DNA of 64,000 bases from Notospermus geniculatus (lineage: Eukaryota > Nemertea > Pilidiophora > Heteronemertea > Lineidae). The notes beneath the pieces were generated by a model. The model was not told the DNA's origin. It searched no databases and saw nothing but the letters and a program-made list of their open reading frames with translations. Both the position numbers and the translations under genes were made by a program. Location: the NCBI GenBank assembly GCA_002633025.1, contig NMRB01000899.1, forward strand, positions 85,851 through 149,850, written 5' to 3'. Position 1 is the stretch's first letter, and each line of letters begins with the position of its first letter. Below, piece after piece: positions 1 through 9,275 of this stretch.

Positions 1-110
1 GTGGAAACATTCCCACCGCGGTGGAAACATTCCCACCGCGGTGGAAATCATTTTCACCGCGGTGAGAATGTTTCCACCGCAGTGGAAACATTATCACCGC
101 GGTGGGAACT
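1..110. repeat. Palindromic minisatellite (CCGCGGTG core)
   Basis: About five units of roughly 20 bp, each centred on the self-complementary CACCGCGGTG and separated by (g)aaaacattc or aaatcatttt spacers. The array reaches the left edge of the window, so its full length is unknown. The flank down to about 215 (aaaatttttac..., then atgagctctatgggccaccgtaga) matches in reverse complement the flank of a second array at 41742-41973, so both belong to one dispersed family. Confidence 0.85.
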
Positions 111-2100
111 TCTGAAAATTTTACAAACCCCAAGAAAAAAATTATCGAATTGAAAAAAAAATTGCAAATGTAAATATTTTTCATCAATGAGCTCTATGGG
201 CCACCGTAGATCTGATTTTAAAGTGTAAAATACATGTCTTTGTTAATCCTGGCGTTTGGTTTGTTCACATGCATGTCTGTTCATATCGCATTGTTTTGAA
301 TGTTGCCATTAAAAATGATATAAATGTATATACCGTGGACACCTTGGAGGACACCTTAGCAAGGAGGACACCTCTCTAATATGTCAGCACCAAAAAGGTG
401 TCTTAAAAAGCGAGGTTCCAATCTACGCAGCCAGTCAGCATCTGTTGTAGGCCTACCCAGGGTTTCTTATGGACGGTGGACATCTGTAGCAGATGACCCC
501 CCTTCCAGTTTGTACATATTATTCATGTATTGTTAAACTATTTGTATGTAGCAGTTTTCATAATCCTTAGGTATCAGTATTAACCCTTTCATTTGCGGCA
601 ATCTGCATTGTTTGTGCCAAAGGACAGATCTAATAAGACAGAAGACCACATATCACAGGATTCAAATTCTAATTTATGGCCTATGGTGCTGTGATATCCA
701 AGGGTTGTAATAAATCTTTGAAATTGGCAACCTCCCCAATGAAATTTTTGAATTTTAGATGAAAAGACACCAGGCACTGCTCTTCCCCCAAGTCCTGGAT
801 CCACCTGTGGTAACTTACTCACCTTGTAGCTTTTTTGATGAATAAACCTGAGTATTAACAAAAAGTTGGTTATTTACTCTGGTGAAAAGTTCATGGCTCT
901 GGACAGGTTTTTTGTGAGCTGTAGTGAGTATTCGAGTGCAGCATTGCCCAGTCTGTTGGTCTCTATTTGTATCCCCATCCAACTGTAAAAGGAAAGAATG
1001 TCCCCAGGAAAACTATCCTAGGAACAAAAGATCCTATTTTTACAACCCGTATCTATGGCAATTTCTTTGAAAGCCATGCACCAGACCATTTTGTCGTGCA
1101 ACAATAAAAGCAGACACTTTTTACAGGGGACATTCCTTACTGTTACACTTGCTTGAATTAAGATGTAGGCCCAGAGTTGGAAATCTACATGTGGTTCTCC
1201 GAGTACTGCGCCAAAGGGTTAAAGTACCCCCGGGAAAGTACCGCACTCATGGCATCAAAAAGTGGATATTAGAAATCTTTCGAAAACACTGTGAAGTGTT
1301 TGATTACTATATTTAGTGCCGTTTGTTGACTTCAAATAAAATGAACCGGATTTAACTGCGATAGCGACTTGGCGGGAAGGTACCTGGTGGAACCGTCGTC
1401 ATCTTTACAGAATGTCAGCAATTTTCTCGGAAAAGGTGACACCAGTCATTTTCGTCGTTGGCCTATTAAATGGCGTGGAATCAAAACAATGTTTAATCGA
1501 TTTAAAGGCCCATAGTTCTGACGAAAACAGCTAAAAACCCGCCAAAAGGGTTAAATGAACACGGCTTCCAAAATTTTTGATGATGATTTTCCCGAAGACC
1601 GACGGCGACGAGGTTCGCTTGAGATGGTCTCGGTTCCATTGCCAATGGAAAGTACATGTAATAGTAGTCTTGCGGGGGCCTGTGTTCTCCATTCGATGGC
1701 CGAACAAACCCAGTTGTCGACGGCCTTCGAAGGGTACCGCAATAAATGTAGCAAAGACACGTGATACTAGGTATGATCTAACGGCAATCAGTCTTGAGGT
1801 GGATTGACCAAAATCGAACTTGAGTTATACTTCTGCGACAATGTCAACAGCAAAAGTTGGGGCGGAGCGCTCATTAAAAAGACTGCGCGCGTTCGGAGTC
1901 GATGGACCACCCCGTAGACATACAGTGGTAGAACGTCACAATGGCCTATTTTCCCACTTCAATATCTTTTTAGCACGTCACTTACATGTACAAAGTTCAG
2001 GCCTTAGTCACGGATATCCTGATAAATTAGGTTTTCCCTCTTCAGATACGTTGGTGACAAATTTTAGGATTTTTTCCCCGAGAATAATGATGTCATTTCG
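111..2100. other. Stretch without a recognised gene
   Basis: I find no convincing coding exon here. Open frames at 589-861 (minus), 1551-1807 (both strands) and 1820-2155 (plus) are short, overlap one another on opposite strands and resemble no family I know. The last one runs through the TATA box at 2109, which argues against it being coding. Some may be undetected exons or repeat remnants. Confidence 0.4.
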
Positions 2101-2108
2101 GACCGGGC

Positions 2109-2116
2109 TATATAAA
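2109..2116 (+). promoter_or_regulatory. TATA box of the small secreted-protein gene
   Basis: TATATAAA in a local context typical of a core promoter (gggcTATATAAAcg). A pyrimidine-flanked CAGTCA about 30 bp downstream (near 2140) is a plausible initiator, and a good splice donor (AAAG|GTAGGT at 2252) follows 110 bp later. The next coding signal on this strand is the signal-peptide exon at 3080, so I assign the promoter to that gene by inference. Confidence 0.55.
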
Positions 2117-2139
2117 CGTCTTGAGCTTCTTGTTTCAAC

Positions 2140-2251
2140 AGTCACTATTCACTGAACTGCCGTGTTGTCGCTACGGCCTAATAATCTCTCAACGATCTGC
2201 TGCGTGAATTCACAGCCCATCACTGCCACTGAGATAGATCTAGACGAAAAG
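2140..2251 (+). other. Predicted 5' non-coding exon of the small secreted-protein gene
   Basis: The start is inferred from the TATA spacing. The end is the donor AAAG|GTAGGT. It holds no in-frame ATG that would continue into the next exon, so it is probably untranslated and joins the acceptors CTTTAG|GAAAATCG at 3067 or 3922. Confidence 0.45.
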
Positions 2252-3066
2252 GTAGGTCCCAGTTACTCCCCGTCTATTTCTTCCATTCGTTGTTTTGTCA
2301 CCTCTGAAACTTGACGATGTCGGTCTGCAATCGACACAACGGGTATACAGAATATACAACTATAACAATTACGTTTGGTACGTTATGCTCTGAGATCCCG
2401 GATTCGATTCCCGGCCGGTGTAACGTTTTTGAGCGTTCCCCATCTGCGAGTGTTCCCCTGCTATTGTCTGACGGAATAAGCCGCGACTCGACAGTGAGGA
2501 CACACAGACAAACGTGTCGATCTATCTGCCAGTGTTCATGGTGTTTCCAGAACAATAGGGGGAACACTGACACACGGAAACACTGAAAAACGTTACATGT
2601 GGACCAGATGTGAAAGCAGCGGGAGCCCTAGGAATGCAGGTTATACCTTGAGTTGCAATAGTCTACTATTGTACATAAAGGTCATAGTTTCAACAGCCAT
2701 GTTCTAATTAACCATCGTTCAACAATAAAACAGGACTTAGATTCCTGGGGATCTGTATTCCTGTCACACCTGTAGGCCTACTCAAGACATGTGAAAGAGA
2801 GGGCGGCTCACTTTCTTTGACATCGTATGGTTTTCTCCTACATTACATACATTACAAAATCGCCAGTTCTAAAGAAGCCAAACCAATAATCGGCCAAGTC
2901 AGAGACAACGGCTCGACTCTAGGCCTACTCGTATGGAAGGAACCGTAGCCCCCGAGTAATGGTTCAGGTGCATGCTACACTCCTGTTGGAAAGCCATGAT
3001 GTTTCACCCTGTAATAAGAACCATGGATTGCTTTCTAACGTTTCCCCCTTTTCGTTTGATCTTTAG
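2252..3066 (+). other. Intron 1 of the small gene, with repeat remnants
   Basis: The piece around 2390-2430 contains GATTCGATTCCC followed by a T-run, resembling the 3' half of a tRNA-derived SINE. The segment around 2467-2500 (gacggaataagccgcgac) recurs at 46132-46150. Nothing coding is recognised. Confidence 0.4.
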
Positions 3067-3079
3067 GAAAATCGAAAAG

Positions 3080-4765
3080 ATGAAGATAAGCGTGTTTCTC
3101 TTCGTGCTCGGCCTTGCGATGCTGGAAGGCGCACTATCATGTAAGTGTTCAAAACTAGATTTCCTGTGTTTTGGTCAGGGAACCCCAGACTGTACAGTCC
3201 TCGAGCGACATTGACATTTTTATGGTTCCCGATCATCAAGATCGGGAACCATATTGTTTTTGGTCATGGTGTCTGTGTGTGTGTGTATCTGTGTGTGCGT
3301 GTATCTGTGTGTGTGTCCGTCTGTCACGCCTTCATATCTTATCTCCTTCAACAGCTACAGTCCTGGTAACACATCCTACCCCTAGGTTTGTCAACCTGGG
3401 CAATCCAATGAGCTCATCATTTTCAACATCAGATGCCTCCATCATGATGTAATCAACATATCAGACATGATATTTTGTCCGTCACGCTTTTATCTGATGC
3501 CATAACTCAGCTCCTTTAACACCTAGAGCAACAGAAACAAGTCCTACCCTTAGGTTTTCATACCCTAGGAATCGAATGGACTGATTACTTTTGATCTGAG
3601 ATGTAGGGATCATGGNTAGTGGTTATGTTTCTAGTATCCAGGGTCTTAGTTTTCTAGTAGGGTCTTATGTTTCTAGTATCCAGGGTCTTAGTTTTCTAGT
3701 AGGGTCTTTATGTTTCTAGTATCCAGGGTCTTAGTTTTCTAGTAGGGTCTTATGTTTCTAGTATCCAGGGTCTTAGGTTTCTAGAGGTCTTAGGTCTTAG
3801 ATCTTAGGTCTTTGCTTTCTAGACACCCGCTACACTCCTGTTGGATAGCCATGATGTTTGATCCTGTAATAAGAACCATGGATTGCTTTCTAACGTTTCC
3901 CCCTTTTCGTTTGATCTTTAGGAAAATCGAAAAGATGAAGATAAGCGTGTTTCTCTTCGTGCTCGGCCTTGCGATGTTGGAAGGCGCACTATCATGTAAG
4001 TGTTTAAAACTAGATTTCCTGTTTTTTGGTCAGGGAACCCCAGACTGTACAGTCCTCGAGCGACATTGACATTTTTTTGCTTTGTGGCAATAGTGTCAAG
4101 CAAGCATCAAGTGGAGCGCTCTTTCGCGTCTCCGGCGGCAAATATAGAGTTTTCGCAAAGCCCCCAAAACGCCAACGCGAACGTCTTTCGTTTTGTTCGG
4201 TGCTCTTTTCGAGGTATCGAACAGTAGATTTGGCGTTCGCGTTGGCGTTTCGGGGGCTTTGCGAAAACTTTATATTGTCCCGGGCGGTCCTATCTCTGTA
4301 AACCTCTCCAATGATAGATTTTTCCTCTTCTTTACAGTTAGAGCAAGTCGGCATGAGCTAGATCGCGTTTCCTCGGGAGATCGTGACCATTTTGGGAGAG
4401 GCCGTGGAGGCGAGCGTGGAAGATGGGGTGGTTTCGGCGGCAGTGGCCCGATTGTCATCAGTAAGAGGAGCGTCGCCGGTCCACCAGGCCGAGTGATTGC
4501 TTTGGACCCCGAAGATCATCCTGGCCGCGGATCAATTGCTCCACGCATGAGTCGGGCATGCCAGCTTTGTTACGGAATCATTCCACCAATCGTCAGCAAA
4601 AGGAGCGTGCGTCGAGACGTCGCCTCATTTACTCCTCATCCCACGGATGTGGAACAGGCAAGAATTGCCCCTGGTTCCCGCGGTGGCTTTTTACCACTCA
4701 GACGAATTTGGTGCCGTAAGTGTCATCGCCAGCAGACTGGCGACCACGGAATTATTATGAGCTAG
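3080..4765 (+). CDS. Small secreted cationic Gly/Arg-rich protein with alternative duplicated signal-peptide exons
   Basis: Coding parts are 3080-3140 (or its near-identical duplicate 3935-3995) joined in phase 1 to 4338-4765. The donors are TCAT|GTAAGT and the acceptor is TTTACAG|TTAGAG. Either leader exon gives a 162-residue product. Residues 1-20 form a typical signal peptide, with likely cleavage after ALS, so the protein should enter the secretory pathway. The mature part starts Arg/Asp-rich, then has a Gly/Arg-rich stretch (FGRGRGGERGRWGGFGG). Two related segments, PIVISKRSV and PPIVSKRSV, contain Lys-Arg sites that a prohormone convertase could cut. CQLC and WCRKC give two CxxC pairs near the middle and C-terminus. 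A secreted peptide precursor or an antimicrobial-type peptide are both possible; I do not recognise the family. The leader/Gly-rich split between exons resembles echinoderm 185/333 immune genes only in outline. Confidence 0.6.
3221..3254. repeat. Perfect hairpin
   Basis: ATGGTTCCCGATC and GATCGGGAACCAT are inverted around a 4-6 base loop, immediately downstream of the first copy of the duplicated segment. A GT-rich tract (3270-3325) follows. Confidence 0.8.
3630..3800. repeat. About 41-bp minisatellite, four units
   Basis: The unit is tatgtttctagtatccaggg followed by tcttagttttctagtagggtc, repeated about four times and decaying into short gtcttag repeats. It separates the two copies of the signal-peptide exon. 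Confidence 0.85.
4143..4275. mobile_element. Foldback MITE in the intron before the mature-protein exon
   Basis: Arms of about 40 bp (tatagagttttcgcaaagcc and its complement ggctttgcgaaaactttata) enclose a centre containing tgttcggtgctctttt. Related copies lie at 61545-61661 and, degraded, around 56330-56425. It has no coding capacity. Confidence 0.75.
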
Positions 4766-5370
4766 ATGAACCTACGGTTGACTCGGCGTAATTTCGAGCT
4801 GATTGTACTACCTCGTGACGTAGACTGGTCCCCTCTCCTCGACGTGTATGCGGAGCGGCTATCAGTCTACTTCATAGACTGGAAGCCCGTCCTAACTCTT
4901 TTACGTAATGAAATTAACAAATGCTACCATTCAGCAAATTCAAAAGCGACACCATCGGTAGGACCAGGTAATAGTCTATCTACTTCACGAAGTACAATCA
5001 GTCCGAAATTGCGAGGACAGGGACCAGTCTATTTGTGACGATGCAGGAAGATAGCAATACTCAGTGCAGTCATTTGGGTGAGACCGCCAAAGTCCACCTT
5101 TCGCGGACGACAGATCCGTCACTTCTGAGAGTGCTGCCACCTATGAAGTCACGATGTCTCATGGGACTTTTTAGTGTTTTCAACGGATCTTCACTTCCTT
5201 ATCAAATAGAGAAATGTTCTTGTAACTTCTACTTTGTGATTTCTTTTTGTATTACATTTTTACAATGTGCATCTTTTAGCATATCAAACGATTGATGTAG
5301 GGCTAGTGTATCATATTTTGTACACGGCGCTCACACTCTCACAATATCAACGCCTTTTCAATAATAAATC
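4766..5370 (+). other. 3' flank with an ORF in the same frame as the upstream stop; polyadenylation signal
   Basis: After the TAG at 4763 the same frame stays open from ATG 4766 to a TGA at 5036-5038 (90 codons). The reading is compatible with a readthrough extension, a secondary nonsense mutation, or chance. No family is recognised. AATAAA occurs at 5363-5368 and is the first good polyadenylation hexamer downstream, so the transcript may end near 5380-5400. Confidence 0.35.
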
Positions 5371-6390
5371 TTTTTTTCTCGCAAAATAGTTTCCGAGTTC
5401 GCCGATTTTGCGTTGAACGATTTTATCACGGCTCACCTCACCCTGTTTTGACACTGAGTGGGTCACCGTGCATTTTGCTATGACACAGTGCATGATATAA
5501 ACATCAATGCAAGTGAACTTATGTATCAAAATTTCCACGTCAATTAGTAAATTGAAAAGGTGTCAAGAACACACCAAAAACATCCTCTGCACCAAAGATG
5601 GCGGTAAAACCGAGAAGTTAAAGCTGACTATTCGTCACAGTGCCGAGCCAAAGATTCCAGAACAGTCTCCGGAGCGGCCGCCGAAATGCATTTAGGCCTA
5701 CCAGTTGTTGTTATGAATGTTTCATTATTTTTGGTTCACTTTGGACAGGCGAACAATCCGCTTTAAGGAGGTGAATGTGGTGGTTCCGTCATTACACACG
5801 GGGACTCGAACCAGACCGAAGAGATACTGTGCAGGTTTGGCCCAACGAGGAGTACCTGCCATTAGTGGAAAGCGAGGTCAAACTCAGTTACTTAACCTTA
5901 ATTAGACGATGAGAAGGTGGAATGAAGTAATGCACAGCCACGTCAGTTCAGTAACCCAATCTCAATTAGACAGCATGAGATGGTTTAAGGGGTTATGAAG
6001 AGGAACTGCCATTAAGAGGAACTGCACATCGAGGTCAACTATGGACCAAGCTTACATTGTAATTATACAGGGACGAAATGTTATCAGAAGGTCAAGCAGA
6101 TATCAACTGAATGCTTGAATGCTGCCAGATATGAGGCAGGGGAAGCATATGCCCTCACCACTGAGAAGTTCCATGTTCGACCCCAAGCCGGACCAACTCC
6201 TCATGTGATAGAGGGAGCCACTCTCTTTGACAGCATCCCCTTGACCCGAGTCTGTTTAGCCCTCATTCATCGTTTCGGCCCCCCCCCCGGTCACCTTTTC
6301 TCCGAAGATTTTGTGCGCGCGCACTTACATGTATCTGGTAAGCAAACCAACGCATAGGATTGGCCGGGAGATACGAATTTGCCCACCAGA
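5371..6390. other. Stretch without a recognised gene
   Basis: Short overlapping open frames only (for example 6115-6357 plus), none resembling a known family. No repeat structure stands out. Confidence 0.35.
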
Positions 6391-6396
6391 TGTAAC

Positions 6397-6758
6397 TGCG
6401 CATGTGCAGTCCAAGATGACGGCATTTTGGTTCCCGAAATCACCGTCTGACGGCGTCGATTTTGTGACTTCGGCACTGGTAGTCCGAACGTCTGACTCGT
6501 ATTGCTATTTTTAGAATCTGCTGGACGCTAATACAGAGTCAGATGATGAGTAAACGAAGAACCAGATTTTGGTTCTACGTCATCAGCATGATCAGACCAC
6601 CGATTGGTGGTTCGTATCACGTGACCTCAAACTGTAAAAAGATGGCGATGCTCTGCATTCGCCGATTCGGCTTTTCGAGAGGAATATTTTTCGTGATTTT
6701 GATAACAAATTGCGGTTTTCTTAATGTTTGTCTGGCTAAGAGTGAACAGAGAGCGTGA
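6397..6758 (+). promoter_or_regulatory. CpG/NRF1/YY1-like promoter region with a short candidate first coding exon
   Basis: TGCGCATGTGCAG (6397-6409) matches an NRF1-type site, followed closely by CCAAGATGACGGC. At 6616 TCACGTGAC is an E-box, and AAAAAGATGGCG (ATG at 6642) resembles a YY1 element over a start codon. The ORF 6642-6758 would encode 38 residues with a basic N-terminus followed by a hydrophobic run (GIFFVILITNCGFLNVCLA), like a signal anchor. I see no clean in-frame donor, so it could be a true short ORF, the first exon of an unseen gene, or chance. Confidence 0.25.
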
Positions 6759-6833
6759 TTGCGAGTGTAGCTGGTTGAAACAGCAAGTAAAATGCCTGAA
6801 AGCAGCGTTGTCAAGTGATGCGATTGCCGTGCA

Positions 6834-7256
6834 CTAAATGTATTCAAAACACGACCTGGAGATGGACGGACCAATCAAAATAGACCCCCCGCNAGCGTGA
6901 TTACTCACTCGTAGTCTGGTCAATGCTTGTCTATGATTTTTGTCAGGTATTTGATCCAGATAGTTTTCATAAGAAAATCTATCCTTGATGGAGACATAGG
7001 TGCCAAATTTTCCTTCCTCCGAGTTTTCATACTTTTCACAGAATTCTTTTTTCCACATGTTACAAAATCTGTCTTGTAGCTCTTTCTTAATTACTGACTT
7101 ACATGAGCTTGGGTTGATCTGCAGCTTTTTACACATGAAGTCATAGAACCTGAACCAGGAGTGGTGGTCGTTTGATTGTAAGTATTTCGACTCACACACA
7201 GCATCTTTTAAAATAGAATTATTTGTTTCATTTAGGTGTTTACAAAAAGAGGTCAT
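6834..7256 (-). mobile_element. Retroelement-like ORF remnant (possible LINE C-terminal region)
   Basis: The minus-strand open frame of 140 codons contains QALTRLRVSNHA, which resembles the LTxLRxSxHxL motif near the C-terminus of reverse-transcriptase polyproteins in many invertebrate retroelements. That motif is normally followed by a Cys-rich patch, absent here. The frame is interrupted by the 'n' at 6893, so the element may continue across an assembly join. Assignment rests on one motif. Confidence 0.4.
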
Positions 7257-7280
7257 CTGTATAACAATTCTGTGGCTGTA

Positions 7281-7570
7281 TGATTACAGTCTCGGCCACC
7301 CAGCCGCTGGGGATCTAGACCACAGAGTAGTCTCTACATCTGACGATTTAAGACGTGCTGCAGGGTGGAACTGGATACCGGTTTACTGGGGATCGAACAA
7401 GTTTGTGTAGCAGTACTGCGGAACGAAACGGCTGGCTGCGCGAGACTACATGTAGTTGCATGCGGTAGTTTACCAAGTCGTTAATAGAGGTCTCCCCCTT
7501 AACGCGGGTAGGTGTAACGCAGGATTGGGAAGCAATACTACTGTGGTCCTTTAATATGCTCTGGCGCATC
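7281..7570 (-). repeat. Interspersed repeat, inverted relative to 39652-39835
   Basis: Long stretches (for example ctcgcgcagccagccgtttc on the minus strand, and the gggggagacctctattaacg segment) match 39652-39835 in the opposite orientation. The 7.3-kb copy has extra sequence in its left part relative to the 39.7-kb copy. Tiny open frames inside it are shared by both copies and are not genes. Confidence 0.75.
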
Positions 7571-7899
7571 TAGCAAAACCAATTTTATACGGCTGTGATA
7601 CTAGTATTTGGTTTCCCCACAATCACGGTTTTCCTAACTGTTGCATTTTTTCTGGGACACCCTGTAGAGCCAACAATGCCGTGGTGTTCAGCCTCAATTC
7701 AATGTTTTGAAAAGTAGAAAAGGTTTTTGTCGATCTGTCATGCACAGTAGTATGCACAAACAGATGCAGAGGTTATCACTTTAGCGCGACATGTACCTGT
7801 TGTTACCGAATTGACCAATCCACGATCGATGGCCAGTAATCCAGTATGATGTTATCTCTCGTTGTGCGTTAACACCAGAACAATTTTGTTGACTATCCA

Positions 7900-8037
7900 C
7901 CAGACTTTTCAATTTTGGTTTCCAAGGCAAACAATGGAACCGTTTACTCAGGAGACAGATGTCGATCACGTGATCATTTGATTGTGGGATGACAGTAAAA
8001 GAACGAAAACCAGACACCAGTAATGGACAGTTGGAAT
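7900..8037 (+). other. Predicted 5' non-coding exon of channel gene A
   Basis: The donor TTGGAAT|GTAAGTAT lies at 8038. The 100+ bp upstream (caccagacttttcaattttg, then accgttt, tcaggagac) is clearly related to 21822-21960 in front of gene B, where the donor CGGGAT|GTAAGTAT occupies the same position. Neither copy has an ATG in frame with the following coding exon, which begins immediately after its acceptor with ATG. The exon start is inferred from where homology begins. Confidence 0.5.
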
Positions 8038-8640
8038 GTAAGTATATTTCTGTAGACTATTATCGATGCCGATTTGCGTCCAATTTCTAATTCCATTTCC
8101 CTATACTCCCTATACTCCGTGATACGGTCGAAACTTTACGACTGGTGCCCCCCCCCAAAACCGCATGATGCTTTAGGCCTACTCTTCGACGAGTATTAAT
8201 TTAGGCCACTTCAGTCCTACAGTACAGTTGGTAGCGATGCGAATTGAATATTATCCCGATGCAGGTCTACTCTCTAGGCCTACTTCTTCCTTTCCCACGG
8301 TTCATGGGGTGTGTGTTTTCGAGTGTCCGCGCAGTTTTTGCGGGCCACATTGAAAAACACTAAGGGTACGTAGAAATGACGTATTTCGAGACCTAAAACA
8401 GCCTAGTGAGTCACGCCGAGCTTCATGATTTGTGATGTACAGGTAGATCTAACGTCCCCGACATAGGGTGTCCCCAATACATTTACAGATTAGTGGCGCT
8501 ATTGAAGTGGACTATAGAGAGACCACGACCCTTAATCCCGTGACAAACAACACAGGGAACATCAGGAAGACGGAGGCATTACATTCTATCACGCCTTTGT
8601 AAAAGCGATCACTGTGCGCTTGCGATCTCGTCCGCTAAAG

Positions 8641-8910
8641 GGCTGATTCATACTCGCTTGCGGACCGTCAAGCGCATGAAACTGATCGCAGGTTTCCACG
8701 ACGTGAATGTGCACACGCAGTGAAATTGATCATAGTCGGCGCAAAATCCGGACGGAGTATGAATCAGGCCAAGCGCACATTTGGGGCAAAACTCAATGCG
8801 GTACGAGTGTTTTTAAAGTCGACTGACCCAACGCTCGTCATTCAGCCCGGTCAGTCGATTTTAAAAACACCCCTACCGCATTGAGTTTTGCCGCAAATGT
8901 GCGCTTGGCC
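8641..8910. mobile_element. Two adjacent foldback MITEs in intron 1 of gene A
   Basis: 8641-8770 has terminal inverted repeats ggctgattcatactc / gagtatgaatcaggcc. Directly after it, 8769-8910 is a second foldback with arms ccaagcgcacatttg...ggcaaaactcaatgcggta and their complement around a centre near 8840. Neither has coding capacity. Confidence 0.75.
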
Positions 8911-9275
8911 CCCGGGCTTGGCCTTACCAGTGTATAGACCTAGGGATAGATGAACGGTAAAGACTGCAACCACAAAGTTAGGGGTCTGAAGGATTCCCGT
9001 CCCCCTGGGAGCAACCAAGGGAACTTTATTCACGCTAACAACCGGGTTGACATCGGTAATCAGCAGATCGTTTTATGACGTTACCAAATGGAATATGACT
9101 ACGGTACATGTATGATTAACTAAGAACAATAGATTAATTTTATTATTACGTGTTTTTTATTATTAAAAAGGAAAGAACTCGAGTCTTGATGAATAATTAA
9201 CGATTTCGGCTCTTCGACTGGTAAACAAACCAGTAATCATTGTAATTGCTAGCAGCAATAAAATCAGCAGGCCGT

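Larger units (their letters stand above)
2972..4066 (+). repeat. Tandem duplication carrying the signal-peptide exon
   Basis: About 235 bp (2972-3206) is repeated at 3827-4066 with few substitutions. Each copy includes the polypyrimidine tract, CTTTAG acceptor, the entire signal-peptide exon and the GTAAGT donor. Both exon copies encode the same leader: the only exonic base difference I see is CTG versus TTG for one Leu. Between them lie a perfect hairpin and a minisatellite, and an 'n' at 3616. Confidence 0.85.

Noticed and set aside
1-110. CRISPR-like array of regularly spaced short repeats
   Set aside because: The repeats are palindromic minisatellite units with short, similar spacers in eukaryotic DNA; there are no unique spacers and no cas genes.
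2391-2430. tRNA gene
   Set aside because: Only a T-arm-like GATTCGATTCCC and a T-run are visible; no A box or acceptor pairing. Probably a SINE fragment.
3080-4765. Member of the echinoderm 185/333 (Trf) immune family
   Set aside because: Only the leader/Gly-rich exon split is similar. No family-specific sequence could be recognised and the species is unknown.
5035-5295. 86-codon ORF with a hydrophobic C-terminal end
   Set aside because: It overlaps the preceding frame, has no homology or splice context, and lies in the probable 3' UTR.
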